Source: Bacillota bacterium (lineage in GTDB: Bacteria; Bacillota_I; Bacilli_A; RF39; UBA660). Taken from it: a DNA stretch of 57,264 nt. The notes under the pieces were generated by a model. It was not told the DNA's origin. It worked only from the letters and a program-made list of their open reading frames with translations, and made no database searches. Both the position numbers and the translations under genes were made by a program. The DNA is taken from contig SVAX01000005.1 in assembly GCA_015059155.1 (NCBI GenBank), forward strand, positions 1 through 57,264, given 5' to 3'. Of the stretch, positions 38,455-47,674 are shown one piece after another (the stretch's first letter is position 1; each line of letters opens with the position of its first letter).

Positions 38455-39576
38455 CTAAATACCGCATGACGAACGACCATCAGACTCAACGCTGCAAGTA
38501 ACACTATCATCACCATAAAGCGAACCCACACTGCCATCAGAATATGCCCAGAACTCAAGATCATACTCAAGACCAGTATCAAAAACATACGCATCGCAAG
38601 AGGAATACGAATCATTGAATCTGCAGCTACCACCAGCAGACACAACATAACTTTCTATATTATGAATTATTTCTTGATTTGATGCATAATATTCTTCACC
38701 TGCTCTTAAGCAGACATCTTTTCTTATTCCATTTTCTGTGTTTGTTATACAAGCATAACTAGTTGTTACTATATTATTTACTATTTCATGTTTTAAATAA
38801 ACATTTTGACTTATGTTTGATAAACTTGTTTCATATTCTGATATTGTATCAATAGAATCGTCTATAGATAGATCTTCTTCTGAATTTCTATATATTACAC
38901 CTGTATATAATGTTCCACTTTCTCCTGTATATTGTTCTCCTTGTCCTGCTACTGTTTCATAGAATAATGATATATCATTAAATTCTACACTAAATGGTCC
39001 ATCTGCTAAAGCTCCTCCACTTAGGTATTCTATTGTTATTTGTATTGGTGTACTTTCTCCTACTCCTATACTTTTTCCTGTTATTCCTGTAGTTGTTTTA
39101 TTATAACTATCATTTCCTACTTTTACTGTTACAGTTATATCTTCACAAGCTTGTCCCACTAATTGAATTGAAGCTCCTTCTCCTGGTGTACAACTCTTAT
39201 TTCCTTTTAATGTTACACTGTTTAGATACGCTATAAATTCTCCTGCATTATATACATATAAATTATATACTGCTTTTTGTCCTGGAGCTGTAAAGTCTGC
39301 TTCTAATCCTGTTAATGTTGGATTTGTTGTATTATTTATTACTCCATCACTCGCACTTATTGTAGTTGGTGTTTTTGTTGGAATTACATTACTTGTATCT
39401 ACAGCATTACTTTTATTTGAAAATACTACTTTAAAATTTGATGCATCTGGACTTACTGATGCACTTGTCTTGATGTTTAAATTACTTGAGAATGCTGCAA
39501 AACCTATTGATATTGTTAATATTGATATTGCTAGTATTCCAAGTGTCATTACTTTTTTTCTTCTTTCACTTCTCAT
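38455..39576 (-). CDS. Secreted TasA/camelysin-like protein with anomalous C-terminus
   Basis: The N-terminus RKKVMTLGILAISILTISIGFAAFSSNLNIKTSASVSP is the SipW-dependent pattern of TasA/CalY-type secreted fibre proteins. Beta-rich regions follow (VYNLYVYNAGEFIAYLNSVTLKG; VGESTPIQITIEYLSGG). The last 60 codons (residues about 313-372; bases 38461-38640) are Cys-, Ser-, Asp-, Gly- and Tyr-rich and differ sharply in composition from the rest. The frame ends at a TAG at 38455. A +2 frame just downstream encodes YLVVTVRPVITVQL and then a TAA next to the terminator, so the original C-terminus has probably been lost by a frameshift. The 373-residue product may still be made. Confidence 0.75.
   Translation of the reverse strand: MRSERRKKVMTLGILAISILTISIGFAAFSSNLNIKTSASVSPDASNFKVVFSNKSNAVDTSNVIPTKTPTTISASDGVINNTTNPTLTGLEADFTAPGQKAVYNLYVYNAGEFIAYLNSVTLKGNKSCTPGEGASIQLVGQACEDITVTVKVGNDSYNKTTTGITGKSIGVGESTPIQITIEYLSGGALADGPFSVEFNDISLFYETVAGQGEQYTGESGTLYTGVIYRNSEEDLSIDDSIDTISEYETSLSNISQNVYLKHEIVNNIVTTSYACITNTENGIRKDVCLRAGEEYYASNQEIIHNIESYVVSAGGSCRFNDSYSSCDAYVFDTGLEYDLEFWAYSDGSVGSLYGDDSVTCSVESDGRSSCGI
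38461..38640 (-). other. Adenine-poor, NNY-codon C-terminal cassette
   Basis: On the coding strand I count 28 A in 180 bases. In the reading frame 48 of 60 codons end in T or C and only three end in A, whereas neighbouring genes use A-ending codons heavily. The boundary with ordinary sequence is abrupt near 38641 and again near 38457. This is what a diversified or recently exchanged cassette would look like. Confidence 0.7.
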
Positions 39577-39609
39577 TTTATCCTACCTTTCTTATTTTTA
39601 TACATTTTT

Positions 39610-39639
39610 ATTGTAACACGTATATAATTATTATTTCAA
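39610..39639 (-). promoter_or_regulatory. Promoter of the secreted TasA-like gene
   Basis: -35 TTGAAA (39634-39639), an 18-base spacer and -10 TACAAT (39610-39615) on the minus strand, about 35 bases upstream of the ATG. Confidence 0.75.
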
Positions 39640-39711
39640 TATTTTTATATTCTTTTTTGTAAACTTTACAAAAAAATATAGTTTTTTTAGCAATTTCTGT
39701 AAACTTCAAAA

Positions 39712-39767
39712 CATTCCTTAGTAATGAATGCTTTTTTAATATAAAAAAGTAGAAAATTTCTACTTTC
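39712..39767 (-). terminator. Tandem terminators after mtaB
   Basis: The first stem AAAGTAGAAA/TTTCTACTTT (39747-39766) overlaps the mtaB stop and runs into six T residues on the minus strand. A second hairpin CATTC/GAATG (39712-39730) follows, with a T run on either side, so it could also act on plus-strand transcripts. Confidence 0.75.
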
Positions 39768-41031
39768 CTAAACAATATGGATATTCTACTTTTTCAATAG
39801 TAACTTGTTTTAATATATTTAAGTCAACTATATTTCCTTTTTTCTTTATTAATAAGTAATTACCGGTATGTCCAATTATATAGCCTTCTTTATATATTTC
39901 AGGTAAGAATTCTATTTCTTTACCAACAAACTTATTAAAGTATTCTTTTTCTAAACTTTCACTAATATTAATTAGTTTTTTAACCCTTTCTTTCTTAGTT
40001 ACATCATCTATATGATTAGGTAATTCTTCTGCTTTAGTACCTTTTCTAAGAGAAAAAGGAAATACATGTATTTTTGAAAATCTTATTTTATTTACTGTTT
40101 CTAATGTTTCATTAAATAAATCTTCAGTTTCACCAGGAAATCCTACTATAATATCTGTAGTTATTGATATATCAGGTCTAATACTTCTGATTCTTTCTAT
40201 TTTATTTATAAAATAGTTTTTATCATATTTTCTATTCATTAATTTTAATATCTCATCACTACCTGATTGAAGTGGTATATGCATGTGATCTACTAGTATT
40301 TTACTATTTTTTAATACATCCATAAAATCATCATCTAATTCAGTTATTTCTATACTAGATATTCTAAGTCTTTCTAACCCATCAATATTAATTAATTCAT
40401 TTAGTAATTTAGAAAAACTATAATTAGCTAAATCAGCTCCATAGTGTCCTGTATGAATACCAGTTAATACTATTTCTTTATGTCCTTCTTTAATTAAATT
40501 TTTTACTTCTTCTATTACTATTTCTGGTTTCTTACTTCTTACTTTACCTCTAGCAAACGGGATTATACAATAACTACAATAGTTTTCACATCCATCTTCT
40601 ATCTTAACGAATGCTCTTGTTTTATTAAAGTTATTTAAACACATATCTTCAAAATCACTGACCATTATATCATCTATTTTTATTATTGGTTTATTATTTT
40701 TCTTATACTCTTCTATATAATCTACAATCTTGCTTTTACCACTATTTCCAAGTATTATAGAAACATTTAAATCATCAAGTAATTTAGAATTTACTTGTGT
40801 CATACAACCTACTACAATTACTATAGAATTTGGATGATTTTTTATTACCCTTCTTACTACTTTCAAAGATTTATTATCACTTGTATTAGTAACAGTACAA
40901 GTATTTATTATATATATATCAGAATCAGATTCATTACCTTCTATATATCCATTATTAATTAATTTATCTTTCATTACATTACTTTCATAAGTATTTACTT
41001 TACAACCTAATGTATAAATATAAAATTTCAT
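39760..41031 (-). CDS. mtaB: tRNA t6A37 methylthiotransferase
   Basis: MtaB converts t6A to ms2t6A at position 37 of tRNAs reading ANN codons. The 423-residue radical SAM enzyme has the N-terminal UPF0004 domain (YTLGCKVNTYES with further Cys in NTCTVTN and VVGCMTQ). The radical SAM cluster motif is CENYCSYCIIPFARG at about 147, and a TRAM-like C-terminal domain completes it. The start TLGCKVNTYES separates MtaB from MiaB and RimO. Confidence 0.93.
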   Translation of the reverse strand: MKFYIYTLGCKVNTYESNVMKDKLINNGYIEGNESDSDIYIINTCTVTNTSDNKSLKVVRRVIKNHPNSIVIVVGCMTQVNSKLLDDLNVSIILGNSGKSKIVDYIEEYKKNNKPIIKIDDIMVSDFEDMCLNNFNKTRAFVKIEDGCENYCSYCIIPFARGKVRSKKPEIVIEEVKNLIKEGHKEIVLTGIHTGHYGADLANYSFSKLLNELINIDGLERLRISSIEITELDDDFMDVLKNSKILVDHMHIPLQSGSDEILKLMNRKYDKNYFINKIERIRSIRPDISITTDIIVGFPGETEDLFNETLETVNKIRFSKIHVFPFSLRKGTKAEELPNHIDDVTKKERVKKLINISESLEKEYFNKFVGKEIEFLPEIYKEGYIIGHTGNYLLIKKKGNIVDLNILKQVTIEKVEYPYCLGK

Positions 41032-41059
41032 ACAATCACTTCCTCAAACAATTATACTA

Positions 41060-41086
41060 GAAAAAGATAGAAAAATCTATCTTTTC
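41060..41086 (-). terminator. Terminator of murG-murB-ftsQ
   Basis: A 9-bp perfect stem AAAAGATAG/CTATCTTTT (41062-41070 and 41077-41085) is followed by T on the minus strand, immediately after the ftsQ stop. Confidence 0.85.
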
Positions 41087-41087
41087 G

Positions 41088-41774
41088 TTAATCAAAAGTA
41101 TCAAAATATTCCCCACTATCTAAATAAAGTATACCTTTTTTATTATTAAATGATTTAACCATACTAATATATTTATTTATAGATAAAAACTTATTTAAAG
41201 TTAAATATACATAATTACCATCATTCATAAGTATAAAGAATCTTTCTTCATCTACGTCATTAGGTGAATATTGTATTTCAGACATTCTATATAAAATTGT
41301 TTTATCTACTTTCTTTAATACATGTATAAATTCATCATATATTGTATTAGGAATTTGGTTTATAACAGTAGGAACAGTAAATTTATCTGTAACTTTATCT
41401 CCATTTAATAAGATAGTTTTATCTTCTACTTGATAATAAACTAAAGGATAATTTTCTTTTATTTCAATAATTACTTTTGTTGTAAAATTATATTTAGTTA
41501 CATTCGCTGATAATATATATTTATTCTTTTTTAATCTTTTTTCGATTGATAAAGACAAATTATTGATACTATTTGGATAATCTTCTAATTTAGCTATATC
41601 TATTATTTCTTGATCAGTTAATAAGTCATTACCTCTTATATAAATATTTTTTATATTGATATTAAGTAATTTATAAATAAAAAGGACTAAAAGAAGAAAA
41701 AACATTAAAAACAGAAAAAATCTTTTTTTATTTAATTTTCTTTTTTTAGTTTTTTTCTTTTTACTTTTAGCCAT
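41088..41774 (-). CDS. ftsQ: Cell division protein FtsQ/DivIB
   Basis: FtsQ links early and late division proteins and regulates septal wall synthesis. The 228-residue protein has a very basic cytoplasmic tail, one transmembrane helix (about 20-41) and a POTRA domain (INIKNIYIRGNDLLTDQEIIDIAKLED) followed by a beta domain. The sequence is diverged, but position after murG-murB supports it. The ATG at 41774 is preferred because the GTG at 41781-41783 lies in the GGTGA ribosome binding site. Confidence 0.85.
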   Translation of the reverse strand: MAKSKKKKTKKRKLNKKRFFLFLMFFLLLVLFIYKLLNINIKNIYIRGNDLLTDQEIIDIAKLEDYPNSINNLSLSIEKRLKKNKYILSANVTKYNFTTKVIIEIKENYPLVYYQVEDKTILLNGDKVTDKFTVPTVINQIPNTIYDEFIHVLKKVDKTILYRMSEIQYSPNDVDEERFFILMNDGNYVYLTLNKFLSINKYISMVKSFNNKKGILYLDSGEYFDTFD

Positions 41775-41784
41775 TTTAGTCACC

Positions 41785-42681
41785 CTATTCTACAAATTCT
41801 TGTTCTACTTTTAGTTCAATATTATATTTTTCTTTTATCTTTTGTTTTATTTCATTAATTAGTTCTTTTACTTCTTCACCAGTAGCAGAACCAGTATTTA
41901 TTATAAAATTAGCATGTTTTTCACTAACACAAGCTCCACCAATACTTTTACCTTTATAACCAATTTCTTCTATTAATCTACCAGCAAAATCTCCTTCTGG
42001 ATTTCTAAATACTGATCCAGCAGAAGGATATTCAAGTGGCTGTGTTTCTAATCTTCTTTTCTTTCTTTCATTTATTAATTCAATTATTTCTTCACTATTA
42101 CCTTTAATAAGACTAATAGTTGCTTCTAAACAAATATAATCTTTGTTATTTTGTAAGAAGGAAGTTCTGTAATGGAAATCTAATTCTTTATTTTTCATAA
42201 CTTTAATTTGATAATCAGGTGTTAAAACTTTAATACTAGTTAAAATATAACCCATATCACTCTTATAAGCACCTGCATTCATGTAAACAGCTCCACCTAC
42301 TGTACCTGGAATACCTGCTGCAAATTCCATACCAGTAAAACCTAATCTAGATACACGTAAAGCAAGTTTATTTAAAGGATAACCTGCACCTACTACTATT
42401 TTATTTCCTGTTATATTTAAATGATTAAAATTATCTAATTTTATAATAACTCCATTATATCCAGAATCATTAAATATAACATTAGATCCATTACCTAATA
42501 CTTTATATTTAATGTTATTATCTCTTAGAAACGATAAAAGAGTTATTAATTTTTTTTCATCTTCAGGAATAACTGCACATATAGCTTTACCACCTACTTT
42601 ATAAGTAGTATGATCTTTTAACTCATAATATTCAATTACTTTACCTACGTGCAACTGTTTTATTTCTTTGACTATATTCAT
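41785..42681 (-). CDS. murB: UDP-N-acetylenolpyruvoylglucosamine reductase
   Basis: MurB reduces the enolpyruvyl group to make UDP-MurNAc, using NADPH and FAD. The 298-residue protein is of the shorter type IIa form. FAD-binding stretches are TTYKVGGKA, LGNGSNVIF and FAAGIPGTVGGAVYMNAGAY. The catalytic serine lies in PSAGSVFRNP, and the C-terminal Glu in VEQEF. It begins two bases after murG and precedes ftsQ. Confidence 0.95.
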   Translation of the reverse strand: MNIVKEIKQLHVGKVIEYYELKDHTTYKVGGKAICAVIPEDEKKLITLLSFLRDNNIKYKVLGNGSNVIFNDSGYNGVIIKLDNFNHLNITGNKIVVGAGYPLNKLALRVSRLGFTGMEFAAGIPGTVGGAVYMNAGAYKSDMGYILTSIKVLTPDYQIKVMKNKELDFHYRTSFLQNNKDYICLEATISLIKGNSEEIIELINERKKRRLETQPLEYPSAGSVFRNPEGDFAGRLIEEIGYKGKSIGGACVSEKHANFIINTGSATGEEVKELINEIKQKIKEKYNIELKVEQEFVE

Positions 42682-42683
42682 AT

Positions 42684-43766
42684 TTACTTCCTATCTATTA
42701 ATTTTTTTATATTTTTATAAATTATTTCTGCGCTGTTGTCTACCTTTAAAGTTTTTAAACCCTTTTTCATGTCATTTAATTTTTTATCATCGTTAATAAT
42801 TCTATCGATATTTCTAACTATGATATCTCCTTCTAAATCTTTTTCTTCGATTAATATAGCAGCATTATTATTTACTAAATCTAATGCATTTTTATATTGA
42901 TGATTGTTTGGTACATATGGGCTTGGAATAAGTATACTAGGTAAATCCAAAGCAATAATTTCACTTAAAGTTGAAGCACCTGCTCTAGTTACTATTAAAT
43001 CTGTATTTTTCATAATACGTGTCATTGAATCTATATAAGGTACTACTTTAACATTACTTGGAAATTTTATTTCTTTTATCTTATCATAGTCTTTATTTCC
43101 TGTTACATATAATATTTCATAATCTTTATTATTAAATAATTTCATAGTATCTATTAAAAATTCATTAACTTTGCTAGCACCTAGTGATCCCATAACAAAC
43201 AATACTAATTTTTTATCTTTACTTAATTTAAATTCACTTTTAGATAAAGCTGTCTTCTTTATAGCATCCTCACTACAAGGATTACCTGTAAATATTGTTT
43301 TTTCTTTAGGAAACTCATCTATACTAGATTTAAAAGATACACCTATTATATCAGCATATCTAGATAAAGTTAAATTAGCTTTACCAGCAACACTATTTTG
43401 CTCATGAATAAATGTTTTAATACCTAATTCATGAGAAGCCATTATTACAGGAACAGTTACATAACCACCTACTCCAATAGCTATATCAGGATTAAATTCT
43501 TTTATCATTTTTTTACAATCTTTTTTAGCTTTTATTAAACATTTTATAGTTTTAAAATTCTTAAGTAAATTTCTTCTATTAAATCCATAAATCTCTATAG
43601 ATTTAAAAGGAATATTATGTTTAGGCACTATATCTTTTTCCATTCTATTATGAGTTCCTATATATAAAAATTCACTATTTGGTTCCATTTCTTTTATTTT
43701 ATTTATAATAGCTAAAGCTGGATAAATATGTCCCCCAGTACCTCCTGCACTTATAACTACTCTCAT
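42684..43766 (-). CDS. murG: Lipid II synthase (GlcNAc transferase)
   Basis: MurG adds GlcNAc to lipid I on the inner membrane face, giving lipid II. The 360-residue GT28 enzyme starts MRVVISAGGTGGHIYPALAI. It has GVGGYVTVP, HEQNSVAGKANL and the donor-site VTRAGASTLSEIIALDLPSILIPSP. A longer frame begins at 43814, but the AGGTGAT ribosome binding site places the start at 43766. It leads murG-murB-ftsQ; the rest of the dcw cluster is not adjacent. Confidence 0.96.
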   Translation of the reverse strand: MRVVISAGGTGGHIYPALAIINKIKEMEPNSEFLYIGTHNRMEKDIVPKHNIPFKSIEIYGFNRRNLLKNFKTIKCLIKAKKDCKKMIKEFNPDIAIGVGGYVTVPVIMASHELGIKTFIHEQNSVAGKANLTLSRYADIIGVSFKSSIDEFPKEKTIFTGNPCSEDAIKKTALSKSEFKLSKDKKLVLFVMGSLGASKVNEFLIDTMKLFNNKDYEILYVTGNKDYDKIKEIKFPSNVKVVPYIDSMTRIMKNTDLIVTRAGASTLSEIIALDLPSILIPSPYVPNNHQYKNALDLVNNNAAILIEEKDLEGDIIVRNIDRIINDDKKLNDMKKGLKTLKVDNSAEIIYKNIKKLIDRK

Positions 43767-43823
43767 TTTATCACCTACATTCATTATACCATAATTATAT
43801 TCAAAAACAATCATTAATATAAA

Positions 43824-43859
43824 TTAAAAGACTCAAATAATGTCAAGTTGAGTCTTTTA
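43824..43859 (-). terminator. Terminator overlapping the mutL stop codon
   Basis: An 11-bp perfect stem AAAAGACTCAA/TTGAGTCTTTT (43826-43836 and 43848-43858). The TAA stop of mutL (43857-43859) touches the stem. Confidence 0.85.
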
Positions 43860-45599
43860 AAAGCCACTTCTTTTAAATAATTTTTCTAAATCACTTTTTG
43901 AATAATATATCGTAGTTGGTCTACCATGTGGACAGTTAAATGGATTTTTACATTTTCTTAAATCATTAATTAAGTTTTCCATTTCTTCCATAGTAATAGC
44001 AGTATTAGCTTTAATAGACATCTTACAAGCCATAGTAGCAGCTACATTGTCATTGAATTTATCTAAATTAAAATTCTTTTCTTTAGCTATAACAAGTTCT
44101 AATATTTTCTTTATAGAATTATCTTCATTACCTTTTGGTAACCAAACTGGATGAGCTTTTACTATTACAGAATTAATACCAAACTCTTCTATATCAAAGT
44201 TTAATTCTTTTAAGAAATCAAAATTTTCTTTTAATATTATATATTCTGAATTAGTATATTCTATAGTTAATGGAAACATCATTGAAATACTTTCTTTTCT
44301 TTTACTATTCAATTTTTCTTTAACTATTTCATAATTTATTCTTTCTTTACAAGCATGTTGATCAAGTAAGTACATTCCTATTTCATTTTGACAAATAATA
44401 TATGTGCCGTGTACTAAACCTATTGGATACATAATAGGAAATTCTACTACATCTTCGTGAATTTGTGTTTCTTCTTCTAATTCTATTAATTCATTGTTAA
44501 CTATATATTCTTCTTCTACATCATTTACTATAGGAGTATCAAAATCTAATTTAATTTCTTCATATTTCTTTGTTTCTTTTACTATGATAGGTTTTTCTTC
44601 TATATGAGGTATTAAAGTTTTTTTCTTTAATTTGTCTTTTATAGTATTTGAAACCAAATCTAATAATTCCTCTATATTACCAAATTTTATATCCATCTTT
44701 GTTGGGTGTATATTAACATCTACTAAAGTAGTATCTACTTCAATATTAAGTACTACTATCGGATAATAATTATCTGGTTTATAAGAGTGGTAAGAATCAT
44801 TTATTGTTCTATTAAGTTCTGTATTTTTTACTATTCTACCATTTACTATTGTTATTATATTATTTCTATTAGTTCTATAAACTTCAGGTAAACTTATATA
44901 ACCATCTATTTTATAATCATTATTACAAGCATTAATATCTATCATTTTTTTAGCTATATTAATCCCATATATATTTTTAATACATTTAAGTAAATTACCA
45001 CTACCATCAGTTTTAAGTAATTCCTTACCATCATTTCTTACTACAAATCTTATTTCAGGATGTGATAAAGCTATTTTATTCATAAAATCCATTATATTAG
45101 ATAACTCTGTATATAAACTTTTTAAATGTTTAAGTCTAGCTGGTGTATTAAAAAATAAATCTTTAACACTTATAATAGTTCCAATTCTAGCATCACTATT
45201 TTCTACAAGTATTACTTTACCACCTTTTATATTTACATGAGTTCCAATATCTCCTTTAGATGTATAAAGATCTATATTAGATACAGAAGCTATACTAGCT
45301 AGTGCCTCTCCTCTAAATCCAAGTGTATGTATGTGGTATAAATCATCTTCATCAATTATTTTACTTGTAGCATGTCTATTAAACGACATAATAGCATCTT
45401 CTTTTTCCATTCCAATACCATTATCTATAACTTTTATTTCCTTTATACCAGATTCTAATAATTCTACTTTAATTTCTGTAGATAAAGCATCTATACTATT
45501 TTCAACTAACTCTTTAACTACCGATGAACACCTTTCTACTACTTCCCCAGCAGCTATTTTATTAGAAAGAATTTCATCCATTATTTTTATTACTGCCAT
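43857..45599 (-). CDS. mutL: DNA mismatch repair protein MutL
   Basis: MutL couples mismatch recognition by MutS to strand removal. The 580-residue protein has the GHKL ATPase with AAGEVVERCSSVVKELVENSIDA, VIDNGIGM, TLGFRGEALASIASV and GRIVKNTEL. The C-terminal domain keeps the metal-binding endonuclease motifs DQHACKERI, CKMSIKAN and CPHGRPT, so it is a nicking MutL. mutS is not in the window. Confidence 0.95.
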   Translation of the reverse strand: MAVIKIMDEILSNKIAAGEVVERCSSVVKELVENSIDALSTEIKVELLESGIKEIKVIDNGIGMEKEDAIMSFNRHATSKIIDEDDLYHIHTLGFRGEALASIASVSNIDLYTSKGDIGTHVNIKGGKVILVENSDARIGTIISVKDLFFNTPARLKHLKSLYTELSNIMDFMNKIALSHPEIRFVVRNDGKELLKTDGSGNLLKCIKNIYGINIAKKMIDINACNNDYKIDGYISLPEVYRTNRNNIITIVNGRIVKNTELNRTINDSYHSYKPDNYYPIVVLNIEVDTTLVDVNIHPTKMDIKFGNIEELLDLVSNTIKDKLKKKTLIPHIEEKPIIVKETKKYEEIKLDFDTPIVNDVEEEYIVNNELIELEEETQIHEDVVEFPIMYPIGLVHGTYIICQNEIGMYLLDQHACKERINYEIVKEKLNSKRKESISMMFPLTIEYTNSEYIILKENFDFLKELNFDIEEFGINSVIVKAHPVWLPKGNEDNSIKKILELVIAKEKNFNLDKFNDNVAATMACKMSIKANTAITMEEMENLINDLRKCKNPFNCPHGRPTTIYYSKSDLEKLFKRSGF

Positions 45600-45652
45600 A
45601 AAATCACCAATTTAATTATATAATAAATAATAATTAAAAACTAGTACTAAAG

Positions 45653-45678
45653 AAAAAATCAAGAAAATTTCTTGATTA
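45653..45678 (-). terminator. Terminator of the suf genes
   Basis: AATCAAGAAA pairs with TTTCTTGATT (45657-45677) and is followed by a T run on the minus strand. It begins at the sufS stop codon. Confidence 0.85.
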
Positions 45679-46869
45679 TATTATTTCTCTTATTATATTA
45701 GGATTATTCAATACTTCAATTAATTTATCTATTTCTTCTTTTGTATTATAGAAGTATAAACTCATTCTACAAGTATTTTTAATACCTAATTCATCTTTTA
45801 ATATTTTAGCGCAATGATTACCTGCTCTTACACATATATTATATTTATTTAAATATATAGCAAGATCTTGAGAGAATATATCTTTTATATTAAAAGTAAT
45901 TATACTACTTTCTGAATTTTCATTATAGATTATTATATCTTTAATAGACTTTAATTTATTTAAAGCATATTCTCTTAATTCTTTTTCATACTTTTCTATG
46001 TTATTCATATTTATTTTATTTAAATAATTTATAACACTTCCAAAAGCAATTATATCTGCTATATTAGGAGTTCCAGCTTCAAGTATATATGGCATTTTTT
46101 TATATTCCTTTTCACCATCAAATGTAAATGATGAATTCATGCCTCCTCCAAATATAATAGGTTTTATATCATTTAGTAATTCTTCTTTACAATACAAAAT
46201 ACCTACACCTGTTGGCCCACACATTTTATGTGCAGAAAAAGCTAAAAAATCCATATCTAAATTATTAACGTCTATTCTCATATGAGGTACTGATTGAGCA
46301 CCATCTATTACTACTTTTATATTTTTACTATGAGCATATTCTATTATTTGTTTTATTGGTCTAATATCTCCTACTACATTAGTAACGTGAGCAATACTTA
46401 TAACTTTTGTATTATTAGTAATGGCTTTTTTTACGTTTTCTAGTGTTACTTTATGATCTTTATCTAATTCAATATAGTTAATCTTAATACCAATATCATT
46501 AGATAATTCAAACCATGGTAATACATTTGAAGCATGTTCTGCTTTAGTAATTAATACTTCATCATTATTGTTTAAATTATGTTTAAAATAACCAAATACT
46601 ATTTTATTTAAAGAATCAGTAGTATTATTAGTAAATACTATTTGATTAGTACTTTTTGCATTAATAAAATCTTTTACTAATTCTCTTGTATTTTCATACA
46701 TAGTATCTACTTTTAAACTAATATCATAATCTCCTCTATGTGCATTAGCACTATAATTATTATAATAATCAGTTAAACTATCACTTAAAATATATGGTTT
46801 TAAAGTAGTAGCACCATTATCAAAATATATTATATCACTTTCTAATATTTTAAAATCTTCTCTATTCAA
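45676..46869 (-). CDS. sufS: Cysteine desulfurase SufS
   Basis: SufS takes sulfur from cysteine as a persulfide for Fe-S cluster assembly. The 397-residue PLP enzyme has YFDNGATTLKP near the start, the Schiff-base lysine in FLAFSAHKMCGPTGVG and the catalytic cysteine in VRAGNHCAKILKDELG. The start is a TTG with GGAGGTGAT seven bases upstream. It is the last of sufC-sufD-sufS. The usual next genes, sufU and sufB, are absent here. Confidence 0.93.
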   Translation of the reverse strand: MNREDFKILESDIIYFDNGATTLKPYILSDSLTDYYNNYSANAHRGDYDISLKVDTMYENTRELVKDFINAKSTNQIVFTNNTTDSLNKIVFGYFKHNLNNNDEVLITKAEHASNVLPWFELSNDIGIKINYIELDKDHKVTLENVKKAITNNTKVISIAHVTNVVGDIRPIKQIIEYAHSKNIKVVIDGAQSVPHMRIDVNNLDMDFLAFSAHKMCGPTGVGILYCKEELLNDIKPIIFGGGMNSSFTFDGEKEYKKMPYILEAGTPNIADIIAFGSVINYLNKINMNNIEKYEKELREYALNKLKSIKDIIIYNENSESSIITFNIKDIFSQDLAIYLNKYNICVRAGNHCAKILKDELGIKNTCRMSLYFYNTKEEIDKLIEVLNNPNIIREII

Positions 46870-46873
46870 AGTA

Positions 46874-47674
46874 TCACCTCCAATACTTTTCTATATTTTT
46901 ATTTATCTCCTTCAACATTTTTTTATCATCAATATCACTATTTAAAAATCCTGTTATTAATAACTTTAATGCACTATTATAATCAATTCCTCTGCTTTGT
47001 AAATAAAACATCTCATCATCACTAAACTTACCTATTAAAGCACTATGAGATGCCTCCACATCTGATGAATCAATATACAAATTAGGCATTATTTCACTTT
47101 TATTATTTGTTAAATTAATTATTCTATTACTTTGATTAACTACACACCCTGTTATATCTTTTGGTACAAAAGATGATACTTGGTAAATAATTAATCCATC
47201 TTTAATACATACTCCATTATTTTTTATATTACTAATAGTATTTTTAGCATCATGGAAAATGTGATAATCATATGTTTCTTTTTTATTACTTATAGTTTTA
47301 AAATTATAATCTATTCTAGCGTTATCACCAGATAGTTTAGCTATTATCATTTCTTTTATACTTTTTACATTTTGAAATTTGAATACATTTACAAAAGAAT
47401 TTTCTTCTAAATTATATCTATATTGTACTTTGCCGTTCTTTCCTTTAGTCACTACATTTAAATTTAGATTAACATTTTCTTTTACATTAATATTGAAATT
47501 CAATTTAGTTTCTTCTTTTAATTTTATTTCTATATCTAAATCTGAATCTTTAGTTACTACTATTTTTACTTCATTTATACCAAATATACATTCTTTTCTA
47601 TAATATTCTATATGTATATTTTTAGATACATTAGCTACTTCTAATATATCATCAACTACTTTTATTTTATTCAT
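46874..47674 (-). CDS. sufD: SufB/SufD-family scaffold protein
   Basis: A 266-residue protein of the SufBD beta-helix family. Recognisable parts are the repetitive beta strands in the middle, IMPNLYIDSSDVEASHSALIGKFSDDEMFYLQSRGID and the helical C-terminus. It is much shorter than Bacillus SufD (about 440 residues) and lacks the N-terminal helical domain. SufD and SufB with SufC form the cluster-building complex. As no SufB is nearby, this protein might form a homodimer with SufC; that is speculation. Confidence 0.82.
   Translation of the reverse strand: MNKIKVVDDILEVANVSKNIHIEYYRKECIFGINEVKIVVTKDSDLDIEIKLKEETKLNFNINVKENVNLNLNVVTKGKNGKVQYRYNLEENSFVNVFKFQNVKSIKEMIIAKLSGDNARIDYNFKTISNKKETYDYHIFHDAKNTISNIKNNGVCIKDGLIIYQVSSFVPKDITGCVVNQSNRIINLTNNKSEIMPNLYIDSSDVEASHSALIGKFSDDEMFYLQSRGIDYNSALKLLITGFLNSDIDDKKMLKEINKNIEKYWR

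Noticed and set aside
38412-38648. A separate 78-codon gene at the end of the secreted protein gene
   Set aside because: It is an alternate frame of the anomalous cassette, with no ribosome binding site. The frame of the longer protein has the expected Cys/Ser/Asp pattern.
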